From JAGTVG01 sp963820995 (GTDB lineage: Bacteria > Bacteroidota > Bacteroidia > Cytophagales > Cyclobacteriaceae), in NCBI GenBank assembly GCA_963820995.1, contig CAWGCL010000014.1:60663-124662 (forward strand): DNA of 64,000 nt, read 5' to 3'. The position numbers were made by a program, and so were the translations under genes. The stretch's first letter is position 1. Each line of letters opens with the position of its first letter. Positions 8,591 through 18,318 of the stretch are shown piece after piece. A model generated the notes under the pieces. That model ran no database searches and was not told the DNA's origin. It was given only the letters and a program-made list of their open reading frames with translations.

Positions 8591-11500
8591 TTAATTCTCA
8601 GTTAAAATAATTTTATTTAATTCCCATATCTTTTCCTTACCGCCTTCAAAAGGAATCAGCGTAAAGTCGTATTGATATTCTTTTGCTGGAATTTTATATT
8701 GATCATGAACAGGTGCCCCCCAGGTATTGTCACCTCCCACGCCCCTCTGAAGGTAATCAATATTCAGGGTGACCAGGTCTTTTGGTTTTACATCGATGGC
8801 ATGCCGGTTGGGTTCGTTCTGTTTTTTATTCTCTATGTCTGATATCCGGATCTGCCAGGCGCTCATATTCATGGGCCGCTTGGCGGTAACAAGAAGGCCG
8901 AATCCCTTATCATTTTGTAATGCCATCCAGCGGACATCCGTTTTATTACCGAATTCCTGGGGCCTGACATAAGGATGATACTGCTCCCAGACTGTCCCTG
9001 AATAATACCCAACCGGAGCCCCTGTTTTTCTATCCCAGTAACTTTCGTGAGGCCCCCTCCCATACCAGGACATATTCAGATAGTCGCCAGGCATTTCAAG
9101 GCTCATTCCTATTTTAGGCAGTTCCGGGAGATCGGTGGTGCCGGGAATGAAATGATTATTTATCTTGATCATTCCATTTGAGAAAAAGGAATAATCAACT
9201 TTCAGGGTTGATCCGGAGGCTGGCAGATCCAGAACAGTACTTATCGTTACTTTTTTAGGACTATCGATGATGGTTTTAACATCTCGAAATTCTGACAAGG
9301 ATCCTTCATTTTTCCAGATCTTACACCTTTGAGGCATGTGATTCCCAAGGTCATTATCAACCGGTGCCCTCCAGAAGTTCGGGATTAATGGTTCTTTTAA
9401 TAGCGGGTTATTCTTATAGTTCATCGAACTGAGCCTTCCACTCTTTTTGGACATGGTATATGAAAATTCATTACCACGAATAATAATTTTTTCATCATTT
9501 TCCTCCACACTTAAGTCAGGAAAGTTGTGCAGCTTCATTGGATCCGGATCTTTCCAAATCGGAATTTCAAACTGTTCCCAGGCTACTAAATGGTTTTCAG
9601 GTAATAAGGGAAGTTTATCTTTTGTTCTGAATTGTACAATCATAAAATATTCGACACCTGGCTCAACAAATATTTTCGGAACCGGAATATGTAAGATTTT
9701 CGATTGATGCGGAGCTAATTTTATTGACGGTATAGATCCTTCAGCAATCTTCTCACCTTTAGCTTCTATGAACCACGAAGCTGAATACTTTTGCAGATCT
9801 GTAAAATCGTATTTATTTGTGATCTCAAATTCACCTTTTAATAGATTAACTGGCTTAATATCAACATACTGATAAACTTTTTTAACTTCCCAGATATGCG
9901 GATTCAGGTTCCTGTTGGCCTGGACAAGACCGTTTATACAGAAATTTGAATCGTTGTCAACCGGTGCATGGTCATAATCCCCACCATAGGCAAAATAAGC
10001 TTCTCCGGCATCATTGTATTCTTCCAGAGCCTGGTCCACCCAATCCCATATAAATCCACCCTGCAGGCTTTCATATTTCTCGATAACATCCCAGTAATCC
10101 TGAAAGTTACCCACACTGTTCCCCATCGCATGTGCATATTCACATAGGATCAAAGGCCTCGACGGGTTGGATAAGGCATATTCTTCAATCTGTGGAATTT
10201 TATGATACATAGGGGCCTGTATATCTGTATACTGGCTGTATTGTGCCATTTCATATTGAACTGGCCTGGATGGATCCCTTTCTTTTATCCAGTTATAGGC
10301 TTCAATAAAGCAGACTCCAAAGCCAGCTTCGTTACCAAGAGACCAGGTAATGATAGAAGGGTGGTTCTTATCCCGTTCAACCATTCTTTCTGTACGGCTT
10401 AATTGAGCTTTGATCCATTGTGGCCGGTTTCCGAGGGTAATTGCGGTATCCCCGATATCCAGGCCATGGGATTCAACGTTGGCTTCATCTACGACATATA
10501 ATCCATATTGGTCACAAAGCTCATACCACCTGGGATGATTTGGATAATGTGCCGTCCTTACGGCATTTATATTAAATTCTTTCATTAATTGAATATCACG
10601 GATCATGGAGGCCTCATCAATTGCATGTCCTGTAACCGGATCATGTTCATGCCTGTTTACCCCTTTGATCGTAATTGCAGTCCCGTTTACATGAAGAAGG
10701 CCATTTTTTATTTCCACTTTCCGGAATCCGGTTTTACATGATATCGCTTCCAGAACTTGCCCTTCGTTGTTGTTCAGCTGTATCAAAACATCATATAAAT
10801 GGGGTGTTTCAGCAGCCCATTTTTTCGGATTTTCCACCATTGAGGAAAGATGGGTCATGGTTTTATCATTGGAATGAACTTCAGGAACTTCGGTATGTAA
10901 TGTCAGGATGGTTTTTTGATCTTTTAAAAGCCTTACATCCAGTGACAATCCGGTAATTGATGTGTTTCCATGGTTTTTAACCTCAATGTCAATGTCAAAT
11001 ATTCCATTTCTATATTTTTCATCCAGGTTACTTCTTATGAAATAGTCCTGAATATGTTGTTTGGGTGTGGAATACAGATAGACATCCCGGTCAATTCCAC
11101 TCAACCGCCACATATCCTGACCTTCGAGGTAGCTGCCATCTGACCACCTGTATACTTCAATGGCTACGGTATTCGTTCCGGAAGAAACGTAAGTGGTAAT
11201 ATTAAATTCAGCGGGCAGTTTGGAACCCTGGCTGTAACCCACCTTTTCGCCATTCACCCAGATATAAAAGGCTGAGCGAGCTGCGCCAATATGGATGAAT
11301 ATTTCTTCTTCATTCCAATTTTCCGGCAGATTAAATGTTTTTTTATAGGAACCAACCGGGTTATAGTCATTGGGGATCGATGGCCATTCAGGGGGGAAAG
11401 GAAACTCTTCGTCAAGATATTGAGGTACTCCGTATCCCTGCCTTTCCCAGTTTCCCGGAACAATGATGTCCTCCCATCCGGATACATCAAAGTCGTTTTT

Positions 11501-11803
11501 ATAGAAGTCGATGGGTCTCTCATCCGGTTTTCTTACCCAGAAAAATTTCCATTTGCCATTCAGATCTATAAAGTTTTCAGCATCCTTCCTGTCTGACCGA
11601 AAGGCCTGGTCTGTATTCCGGTAGGGAAAGAATGAACTATGAGGTTCTTCCTTATTTATTTCAAAGATCTGTTCATTTTCCCAGTCATGGGTATATGCTG
11701 TTGAGGAATTTTGATTGAAGTCTTTTTGGCAAGCTGAAAATAAAAGTAAAATTGCCAGGATGAAGAAATGGGAAATTCTGATTGAAAAGTGATCAGGGAT
11801 CAT
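8591..11803 (-). CDS. Secreted GH2 beta-galactosidase (lipoprotein)
   Basis: 1070 residues, the size of LacZ-type GH2 enzymes. The signal peptide ends in the lipobox FSAC near residue 25, so the enzyme is anchored in the outer or inner membrane facing the periplasm. Domain order: sugar-binding jelly roll (~75-240), immunoglobulin-like domain, TIM barrel (~370-660), and the beta-galactosidase small-chain domain at the C terminus. The acid/base Glu is in SLGNEAGFG near residue 488 and the nucleophile Glu in LCEYAHAMGN near residue 553; QGGFIWDWVDQ is also typical. It would hydrolyse beta-galactosides taken into the periplasm. No SusCD pair is nearby, so it is not in a standard polysaccharide-utilisation locus. 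Confidence 0.93.
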   Translation of the reverse strand: MIPDHFSIRISHFFILAILLLFSACQKDFNQNSSTAYTHDWENEQIFEINKEEPHSSFFPYRNTDQAFRSDRKDAENFIDLNGKWKFFWVRKPDERPIDFYKNDFDVSGWEDIIVPGNWERQGYGVPQYLDEEFPFPPEWPSIPNDYNPVGSYKKTFNLPENWNEEEIFIHIGAARSAFYIWVNGEKVGYSQGSKLPAEFNITTYVSSGTNTVAIEVYRWSDGSYLEGQDMWRLSGIDRDVYLYSTPKQHIQDYFIRSNLDEKYRNGIFDIDIEVKNHGNTSITGLSLDVRLLKDQKTILTLHTEVPEVHSNDKTMTHLSSMVENPKKWAAETPHLYDVLIQLNNNEGQVLEAISCKTGFRKVEIKNGLLHVNGTAITIKGVNRHEHDPVTGHAIDEASMIRDIQLMKEFNINAVRTAHYPNHPRWYELCDQYGLYVVDEANVESHGLDIGDTAITLGNRPQWIKAQLSRTERMVERDKNHPSIITWSLGNEAGFGVCFIEAYNWIKERDPSRPVQYEMAQYSQYTDIQAPMYHKIPQIEEYALSNPSRPLILCEYAHAMGNSVGNFQDYWDVIEKYESLQGGFIWDWVDQALEEYNDAGEAYFAYGGDYDHAPVDNDSNFCINGLVQANRNLNPHIWEVKKVYQYVDIKPVNLLKGEFEITNKYDFTDLQKYSASWFIEAKGEKIAEGSIPSIKLAPHQSKILHIPVPKIFVEPGVEYFMIVQFRTKDKLPLLPENHLVAWEQFEIPIWKDPDPMKLHNFPDLSVEENDEKIIIRGNEFSYTMSKKSGRLSSMNYKNNPLLKEPLIPNFWRAPVDNDLGNHMPQRCKIWKNEGSLSEFRDVKTIIDSPKKVTISTVLDLPASGSTLKVDYSFFSNGMIKINNHFIPGTTDLPELPKIGMSLEMPGDYLNMSWYGRGPHESYWDRKTGAPVGYYSGTVWEQYHPYVRPQEFGNKTDVRWMALQNDKGFGLLVTAKRPMNMSAWQIRISDIENKKQNEPNRHAIDVKPKDLVTLNIDYLQRGVGGDNTWGAPVHDQYKIPAKEYQYDFTLIPFEGGKEKIWELNKIILTEN

Positions 11804-11841
11804 CGGGATTCAGGTTTAATATGTTTTCAAAAATAATTGAA

Positions 11842-11849
11842 CAAATGTA
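11842..11849 (-). promoter_or_regulatory. Likely -7 box for the beta-galactosidase gene
   Basis: The minus strand reads TACATTTG, a perfect match to the Bacteroidetes -7 consensus TAnnTTTG, about 40 bases before the start codon. A clear TTG -33 box at the usual distance was not found, so it may depend on an activator. Confidence 0.45.
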
Positions 11850-12024
11850 TAGTTCAAGCCTATTTCTGAATTTGTTTAATCAGCATGAATTTATTCATAA
11901 CTTAAACCAGAATACTTGATGATCAATCAATTCAGGCCAAATATTTTCGACATCTATTCTTACAAATTCCTAAAAATTGATTCCTGTTCTTTAATAATTG
12001 ACAAATTGGCGCATATTTGCAGCT

Positions 12025-13002
12025 ATGGTAGTAGCAGTAACAGGCGCCTCTGGACATATAGGGATCAATCTCCTGCCACTTCTTTTAGAAAAGGGATACG
12101 AGGTCAGGGCATTGGTTCATAAAAATACCAAGGCATTTGAAGGTATGGATGTAACTCCTGTAAAAGGAGATCTGATGGACAAGCAATCACTGATTGAATG
12201 TATTGACGGGGCCGAGGTTCTGATTCATCTGGCTGGTGTGATCACTTTAGAGAAGAAATCTGCTGAGGTATTAAGGGTAAATATTGAAGGGACCAGGAAT
12301 TTGCTTGATGCGGCGAAAGAATTGGGTGTAAAGAAATTTATATTTTTCAGTTCTATTCACGCGCTGAATGTTTTCCCGCTAACAGGGGTTATGGATGAAA
12401 CCAGGGAATTAAACAAAAAAAGTCTATTTGATTATGATCAATCGAAAGTAAAAGGAGAGGAAATGGTCATGGAAGCTTCCGGGAATGGATTTCGCACGGT
12501 TATACTGAATCCTACTGCCGTTCTTGGACCGAATGATTTCAAGCCTTCTCAATTGGGAAGGGCACTGATCCAATATTATAAAGGCAATATTCCCGCCACA
12601 TTGAACGGAGGGTATAATTTTGTGGATGTCCGCGACGTAGCTGATGCAACGGTAAAGGCCATCGATAAAGGCAGAAATGGTCATAGGTATATCATTTCAG
12701 GAAGCTGGAAAAGCATTATGGACTTAGGGGAGACAGTAAACAAATTTGGTGGAAGTAAAGCGCCTAAAATAACCGTTCCATTCTGGTTGGCCAGGTTGGG
12801 TGCAGGATTCCTTAATCATTTTTCATCCGGGAAGGATGAGGAAAGATTGTTTGCGCCGGCATCCCTTGATACTCTTGAAAACAGCCATAGAAATATTTCA
12901 AATGAAAAAGCCATTCATGATTTAGGTTATCATCCCAGATTTTTTGATCAGACCATCAGAGATACAGTTGAATGGTTCAAGGTGAACAATTATTTATCAT
13001 AA
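12025..13002 (+). CDS. Extended SDR, NAD-dependent epimerase/dehydratase-like
   Basis: 325 residues from the ATG at 12025; an earlier in-frame TTG was rejected because VVAVTGASGHIG must be near the N terminus. The Rossmann motif is GASGHIG at residues 6-12. The SSIHALNVF strand and the YDQSK catalytic pair (Tyr/Lys) follow near residue 140, and FVDVRDVADATVKAI is typical of extended SDRs such as sugar epimerases and dihydroflavonol-reductase-like enzymes. Substrate not determined. The next gene starts one base after its stop, so the two form an operon. A TTTG element ends five bases before the ATG, suggesting a leaderless or nearly leaderless transcript. Confidence 0.85.
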   Translation: MVVAVTGASGHIGINLLPLLLEKGYEVRALVHKNTKAFEGMDVTPVKGDLMDKQSLIECIDGAEVLIHLAGVITLEKKSAEVLRVNIEGTRNLLDAAKELGVKKFIFFSSIHALNVFPLTGVMDETRELNKKSLFDYDQSKVKGEEMVMEASGNGFRTVILNPTAVLGPNDFKPSQLGRALIQYYKGNIPATLNGGYNFVDVRDVADATVKAIDKGRNGHRYIISGSWKSIMDLGETVNKFGGSKAPKITVPFWLARLGAGFLNHFSSGKDEERLFAPASLDTLENSHRNISNEKAIHDLGYHPRFFDQTIRDTVEWFKVNNYLS

Positions 13003-13003
13003 T

Positions 13004-13762
13004 ATGGATTATTCATTATTCAACATATTACTATATGCCTGGATCGGATTGGCAGTTATTACATTTATTTCGCTTTTCTACATTTCAGCACCTTATGGCC
13101 GATTCATCAGAAAAAACTGGGGGCCTGAAATTCCAAATTGGCTTGGATGGATCATAATGGAGTTGCCATCGCCGGTGTTGGTAGTGTATTTTGTGGTTAC
13201 CGGGGAAGGCTTGAAAAATGCTGTAATATGGTTCTTAGTTGCCTTATGGGTTTTGCATTATTTTCACAGGACCTTCATTTATCCTTTCAGGATCAGCTCA
13301 AGAAACAAGAAGATGCCCTCTACAGTGGCTTTAATGGCCCTTGTCTTTAATATAGGAAATGGTTTTTTCAATGGATACTATCTGGGGAACTATGCAGGGA
13401 GTCTCCATCATTATACTTTTACCAATATCTTCTTTATTGCAGGGCTGATATTGTTTTTTGTAGGTGCATTCATTAACCTGCAATCGGACCAGATCCTGAT
13501 CAATTTGAGGAAAAATACTGAGAAAAGTTATGCTATACCAAGAGGGGGGATGTTTAAATATGTTTCTTCTCCCAACTATTTTGGCGAGTTGGTGGAATGG
13601 CTGGGATTTGCTATTATGGCAGCAGGATTACCCGGTTTTGCCTTTTTCATATGGACCTTCGCTAACCTGGTACCCAGGGCGATTGATAACCACAAATGGT
13701 ATAAACAGGAATTTAAAGACTATCCCCCGGAACGAAAAGCCATCATCCCATTCATCCTGTAA
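13004..13762 (+). CDS. Steroid 5-alpha-reductase-family membrane reductase
   Basis: 252 residues with about six membrane helices. The C-terminal half carries the conserved family motifs: YAIPRGGMFKYVSSPNYFGE followed by EWLGFAI, and the terminal HKWYKQEFKDYPPERKAIIPF, as in 3-oxo-5-alpha-steroid 4-dehydrogenases. In the family this region binds NADPH and reduces a C=C bond next to a carbonyl. It is coupled to the SDR gene by a one-base gap, which suggests the two act on the same lipid- or sterol-like compound (inference). The bacterial substrate is unknown. Confidence 0.88.
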   Translation: MDYSLFNILLYAWIGLAVITFISLFYISAPYGRFIRKNWGPEIPNWLGWIIMELPSPVLVVYFVVTGEGLKNAVIWFLVALWVLHYFHRTFIYPFRISSRNKKMPSTVALMALVFNIGNGFFNGYYLGNYAGSLHHYTFTNIFFIAGLILFFVGAFINLQSDQILINLRKNTEKSYAIPRGGMFKYVSSPNYFGELVEWLGFAIMAAGLPGFAFFIWTFANLVPRAIDNHKWYKQEFKDYPPERKAIIPFIL

Positions 13763-13931
13763 TATCCCGGATAGAGCCTTGTTTTCAAGCAATCATAGCT
13801 GATCAGGATACTGGAAATAATGTTTAAATCCTGTTTGGTGCTATTAATGCGATATCGATGAATAAATCATGATTGAGTACTCTGAGATATTCCATCAAAA
13901 AATGCCTAAAGTGGAGGGCGGTCCACTGGAT

Positions 13932-13962
13932 AAAAAAAAGAGGCTGCTTTTGAGACTGCCTC
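13932..13962 (-). terminator. Rho-independent terminator for the DUF4136 gene
   Basis: On the minus strand a GAGGC...GCCTC stem with a 13-base loop is followed by eight T residues (13939 down to 13932). It lies about 30 bases after the stop of the gene at 13993-14568. Confidence 0.65.
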
Positions 13963-13992
13963 CTCCTTTTCAGTATGTATTTTAATTATTTA

Positions 13993-14568
13993 CTATTTTG
14001 CTGCAGGAACCGGATACTGCTTCATAATCTTAGCAGCATTCTTTGGTATCGTCTTTTCCCTTTTTGATGCTTTTTCATTTATTGTTTTTTGTAACACACC
14101 CTGCCAGGCTAATTTTTTAGTACCGGCATCATAGACATCCACCACCAGGGTTCCAACCTCATAATCATTTTCACTGTAGGTGGTTGTGGATGTTCCCATA
14201 CCCGCGCCCATACCCATGCCCCAGCCATAGCCGTATCCCATACCCATACCGCCCATGTAATTGGTATAGGCTGTAGTGCTTGTTTTATTATCAATAACAA
14301 GGAAAAGTGTTACCACTGCATCGGCATTGTCCTCTACCAGGGTCATATTTCGTGCATCAAATTCAGCTTTAAAAGCATCCAATATGCGGGTTTTGTCCAG
14401 ATCATTGATTAATTTATCGCTGTCATTCTGCCATCCGGCAAAGCTATACGTTTTGTACTTGGTGAAATCGATTGTTTTGTCATAGTCACTTTTTACCTGG
14501 GCCTGCAGCATGCCCGTTAAAAACAAGCACAGGGTCAGTAAAGTTGAAATTTTAAGAGATTTTTTCAT
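13993..14568 (-). CDS. DUF4136 exported protein with a Gly/Met-rich insert
   Basis: 191 residues with a Sec signal peptide (cleaved after GMLQA). The body shows the DUF4136 pattern: DYDKTIDFTKYKTYSF near the mature N terminus, a middle strand DADAVVTLFLVI-like segment, and LAWQGVLQKTI near the end. Between them sits a low-complexity GMGMGYGYGWGMGMGAGMG loop, usual in this family. DUF4136 proteins are periplasmic or lipid-anchored and of unknown function. Monocistronic with its own terminator. Confidence 0.85.
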   Translation of the reverse strand: MKKSLKISTLLTLCLFLTGMLQAQVKSDYDKTIDFTKYKTYSFAGWQNDSDKLINDLDKTRILDAFKAEFDARNMTLVEDNADAVVTLFLVIDNKTSTTAYTNYMGGMGMGYGYGWGMGMGAGMGTSTTTYSENDYEVGTLVVDVYDAGTKKLAWQGVLQKTINEKASKREKTIPKNAAKIMKQYPVPAAK

Positions 14569-14920
14569 TGTTTGTATTTTTAAAATTTAAGTATTGATAT
14601 CGTTAATATTCTCTATTGTTAAGTGTTTACGAATTGAAATCTTTATAGTATGGTAATTCAAGAAGAATTAAGTATCTGATGTGTCTTCAAATTTACTGCT
14701 TATAAACTACATTGGCAATCCTTTTATTAATTAGAAATAAAATTGCGATTTCGTAAACAATTCATTTTCTCGTTTATTAGATATTCATTGTTATATAACA
14801 TATCAACCTTAGGCATTTTGGCCTGATAATCCATTACTCTTAAGGAGTAAAAAAAGATATATTGGATAGCAAGGGGTGAAAAATCTGAGATACGTTTTTT
14901 TTTAATAGAATTAGTATGTT
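14569..14920. other. AT-rich intergenic region without a supported gene
   Basis: About 350 bases between the DUF4136 start and the PPK2 stop. It must hold the promoter of the DUF4136 gene. A 65-codon open frame here has low-complexity composition and no recognisable features. No hairpin with a T tract or RNA gene was seen. Confidence 0.5.
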
Positions 14921-15664
14921 TCAATGCACTTTAAGTATTGAAATTACTTCCGGGTTGATATCCATACTTACACCCGTATCACCTTTTTCAGGATAGTCAT
15001 ACTGATTAACCACATAGCGGATTGCTTCAAGTCTTGCAGTATCTTTATTGTTCCCATTTATGACGATCCATGGGCAATATTCTGTAGCAGTCCGGTCAAA
15101 CATTTTAAACTTGTACTTCGTATAATCTTTCCATTTCTGCTGTGCAACAGCATCAACAGTACTCAATTTCCATTGAAACAAAGGATTGGTCTTTCTTCTT
15201 TTCAGGCGTTTTTTCTGCTCAGTTATTTCAATTGAGAACCAGAATTTGATGATTTTAATGCCATCTTCAACGAGCATTTTTTCAAGAATATTTACCGTAT
15301 TCATGAACTGTTCATGTTGTTCAGGAGTACAAAATCCCATAACCGGCTCCACAACTGCCCGATTGTAATAGCTTCTGTCAAAAAAAGCAATTTCCCCGGG
15401 ATCAGGTAGATGTTTAATATATCTCTGAAAGTACCATTGGCCGCGTTCGATTACAGTAGGTTTTGTAAGAGCCACAATCCTGTACCACCGCGGATTCAGA
15501 TAACGTACAAACCGCATAATTCCTCCTCCTTTTCCGGCCGTATCGCGGCCTTCAAAAATTATCAGAAGCCGCTGATCGGTTTCATGTAAATGGGTTTGTA
15601 ACTTAACAAGCTCTGTTTGAAGTTTGATATATTCCGGATTGGTTTCAAGAGATAGTAGTTTCAT
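14921..15664 (-). CDS. ppk2: PPK2-family polyphosphate kinase
   Basis: 247 residues, the size of single-domain PPK2. Walker A is FEGRDTAGKGGGI near residue 40, Walker B is AFFDRSYYNRAVVEPVMGF near residue 105, and the lid region KRRKTNPLFQWKLS follows. The ending DRTATEYCPWIVINGNNK is also characteristic. PPK2 uses polyphosphate to phosphorylate nucleoside di- or monophosphates (or the reverse), linking phosphate storage to nucleotide pools. Cytoplasmic, with a single gene on each side in different functional groups. Which PPK2 class cannot be decided here. Confidence 0.92.
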   Translation of the reverse strand: MKLLSLETNPEYIKLQTELVKLQTHLHETDQRLLIIFEGRDTAGKGGGIMRFVRYLNPRWYRIVALTKPTVIERGQWYFQRYIKHLPDPGEIAFFDRSYYNRAVVEPVMGFCTPEQHEQFMNTVNILEKMLVEDGIKIIKFWFSIEITEQKKRLKRRKTNPLFQWKLSTVDAVAQQKWKDYTKYKFKMFDRTATEYCPWIVINGNNKDTARLEAIRYVVNQYDYPEKGDTGVSMDINPEVISILKVH

Positions 15665-15950
15665 AAGAAGTAATAGATTTTTAGAATTTTAAATCCCACT
15701 AGTGTCACATGCCAAATTTATAATTGTATAAACCCAGGAAATCATAACTAGTTCACTAAGATATTATTTGACATTAAATATCAAAAGCCAAACCTGATGA
15801 TTTTGAAGTTTAAATATGTTTCTAATTTCATCAATTGCCTTTTAAAATACTGAACTTATTTTCAAATATCAGGTATCACACAGGGCTTACAGTGTTCTTA
15901 ATCTCATAAACTAGCTTTAAAAAAAGCTCCTGAAGGCACTTAAATTCCAT

Positions 15951-16763
15951 TTAAAGAGATGCTCTAAATCGGAATCCATACACGAATATTGAATTTACTT
16001 CCTGATTTAATGCTGGATTAATTAGCAATTGGATGCTTGGTGTCGCGCTAAACATTTTGTACAGATTGAAATGACAATAAATCTCAGAGGTAAACTGATA
16101 GTCCATACTTTCTCCAAATTCATTTTTTGAAGGCCGCCCCCAGTTAAATCCCAGGCCAAGGCGGTCAATCATTTCTGAAATACGGTAACCACAACCCATT
16201 GAAACAGATCTATCCCAGAGTGCACCGCCATCATTAGCATATCCAGCCCTGAAAAACGGCAGAAATTTATCTATAAAAAGATGACTATACGAAAATGCCA
16301 GGCCCCATCCGGAGGGTATGCCCAATTGTTTTCTTTCCGCAGCATGCCAGAAAACCATATGCAAATTGTCAACATAGGCGGTTTCAAGTGATTTGACCCA
16401 GCCCAGTTCAATGCTGGTAAAATATTCTGCCTCTCCAAAGAAACTGTTAAAATTATCCTGCGGACGAGTTGGATCACCATTGGCATCGACAAGACTTCCG
16501 AGTATATACAGGTTATCGGTAAATATAGCATATACGGCTGCACCTAATCCAGGATCAGGAATGGGTATGGTCAGCCTTTTATCACGCTTCAAGCGGCCTG
16601 CAACACTACCCGGACCGGCAAATCCGGGCTCTAATATAATGGTATCCTCTTTTAATTCTTCTTACGCAATAGCATTTGTCGTGCTTACCAGCATATAGAA
16701 TAATGTTGAAAATATGAAACAACTTGAAGGATATTGAGCTATGTATTTAAACAGTATTACCAC
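15951..16763 (-). pseudogene. Broken OprB-like carbohydrate porin
   Basis: The C-terminal 213 residues fit the OprB porin family (PF04966): IPDPGLGAAVYAIFTDNLYI, GEAEYFTSIELGW, FRAGYANDGGALWDRSVS and the tail TPSIQLLINPALN...VYGFRFR. Reading back upstream, the frame continues to a signal peptide beginning at a GTG (16763) and ending STTNAIA, directly followed by a TAA at 16662-16664 where CAA (Gln) would be expected. The region between signal peptide and porin core is also far too short: a full OprB has about 150 more residues. So both a nonsense codon and an internal deletion are present. It starts about 30 bases after the FadL-like gene, so it was the last gene of that operon. Confidence 0.7.
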
Positions 16764-16793
16764 ATTTCATAATAATATGTCCAATAGGAGGAA

Positions 16794-18251
16794 TTATTCT
16801 TCTGAACCTGAATCCAGTTTTTTGGTCATTTTATCAGCGAATGGAAAGGAAAATCCAAGTACGAATCTCCACTGACTGAATTTTAGTATTGCAGGATCAT
16901 CACTATCAAAAACCGGATCCTCCTCGCCTTCTTCCGGAAAATCAATCGGTCTTCTAAATTCCTGGTCAGCTCCTGTATATGTAGCACCAATGGTAATCTC
17001 AACAGCTTTGGTATTGATGGCAAAACCGCCGCCAAACTTGTAAAAATCTGCCTGAAAAGCAGAATTGCTTGCTTCTTCCTCCAGTTCAGCAAATCGGGTA
17101 ATATTGGAGCTGACAGCAGAATAATCCGAAGCGAAGCTGGCATACAAGCTGAACTTTTCACTTATATAATACTCTAACCCTATACCAAAATTAATCACCG
17201 GATCCAATTCATCTACCAGTGAAAACCTAAGCGTATCTCCTGTACTCTGACCGATAAAAGGATCCGTTTTCATAATCTCGTACCGCGGCACCTTGTCAAA
17301 CCATTCAGCGCTTAGATGTAATAGGGCTTTCTTAAAATGAATACCTATTCCTAAACCAATGGCCCAGGGATATCTGTATTTGGCATTCAGATCGTTCTGA
17401 ATGTTAAAGATAAATCCATCATCAATGCTTCCATCACCTGACGAATCCACACCGACCAGGTAATCCTCAAAAAGGGTGTTTCCCTTTCCATGAAAGTTAG
17501 CCCGGGGTGTGGTGACTGTCATGCCAAGGCTTACTTTTGTAAGATCCAGTGCCATACCCATTTTCCATACCATGCCGTAGTTCTCATAACTGTATTGACG
17601 ATCAATTGTCAGCGTAGCCACATTATTAGTCTCACCTAATGCATTCATATTCAGCATCAAACCATTTGATTTACTAAGCACTGAGATAAAATTTGATAAT
17701 CCCACACTGAATTTCTCACTCAAAGGATAGGACCAGGTCAGTCCGATCCATTCTTCTTTTAAATTGCTGTTAAATCGAAATTTCCCGTTAAAAATTTCAT
17801 TACCAGGCATTACCTCCACCACATCACCTTCTTCCTCTACCCGGACAAAAAAATCAGCTTCCGTTCTCTGGCGTGTTAAAAAAGAATAGGCAAATTTATG
17901 GTTTTCGAGAAAAGGCAAGCTGAAGGTTCCGGCGACCAGATTTGGTGCACCACCAAAATTTGATTTGGTCAGGTCTACACCTTCATCGACACCATCCTCA
18001 ACCTTAATGGTCCGCCACTCGTACACCTTGGCATTGATCACGAAGGCTGGGTTTTCTATCTGTCCCAACCGGCCGGGATTATAGTATACCAGGCCAAGGT
18101 CAGCCACACTGGCATTCACAGTGCCGCTCAGCAGCATGGATTTGTTACCATAGTTTTCAGACCAGTAATGCCCATCCTGAGCCTGCACATATGTACATAT
18201 GTTGATAAATGAATAAAAAACTAATGTCTTCCAGTAGATATGTGTTTTCAT
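16794..18251 (-). CDS. FadL/OmpP1-family outer-membrane transporter
   Basis: 485 residues with a signal peptide (cut after YVQA). The mature N terminus has HYWSENYGNKSMLLSGT then VADLGLVYYNPGRL, the hallmark of the FadL/OmpP1/TodX hatch region, followed by a long series of amphipathic strands ending with WRFVLGFSFPF and a charged tail. Family members let long-chain fatty acids or other hydrophobic compounds cross the outer membrane. It lies in a minus-strand run of outer-membrane proteins, between an Omp85-like barrel and a broken OprB-like porin. Confidence 0.8.
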   Translation of the reverse strand: MKTHIYWKTLVFYSFINICTYVQAQDGHYWSENYGNKSMLLSGTVNASVADLGLVYYNPGRLGQIENPAFVINAKVYEWRTIKVEDGVDEGVDLTKSNFGGAPNLVAGTFSLPFLENHKFAYSFLTRQRTEADFFVRVEEEGDVVEVMPGNEIFNGKFRFNSNLKEEWIGLTWSYPLSEKFSVGLSNFISVLSKSNGLMLNMNALGETNNVATLTIDRQYSYENYGMVWKMGMALDLTKVSLGMTVTTPRANFHGKGNTLFEDYLVGVDSSGDGSIDDGFIFNIQNDLNAKYRYPWAIGLGIGIHFKKALLHLSAEWFDKVPRYEIMKTDPFIGQSTGDTLRFSLVDELDPVINFGIGLEYYISEKFSLYASFASDYSAVSSNITRFAELEEEASNSAFQADFYKFGGGFAINTKAVEITIGATYTGADQEFRRPIDFPEEGEEDPVFDSDDPAILKFSQWRFVLGFSFPFADKMTKKLDSGSEE

Positions 18252-18318
18252 GATGTATTAGAATGTATAATTTGCAGGAATATCCTATGTCCGGAACAAT
18301 TGTTCATTCTTGAATATA

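Noticed and set aside
14180..14250. Gly/Met-rich repeat in the DUF4136 gene as a DNA repeat element
   Set aside because: It is in-frame low-complexity coding sequence usual for the family, not an intergenic repeat.
14727..14924. 65-codon frame overlapping the PPK2 stop by four bases
   Set aside because: The ATGA-type overlap is suggestive, but the sequence is low-complexity and AT-rich with no recognisable features.
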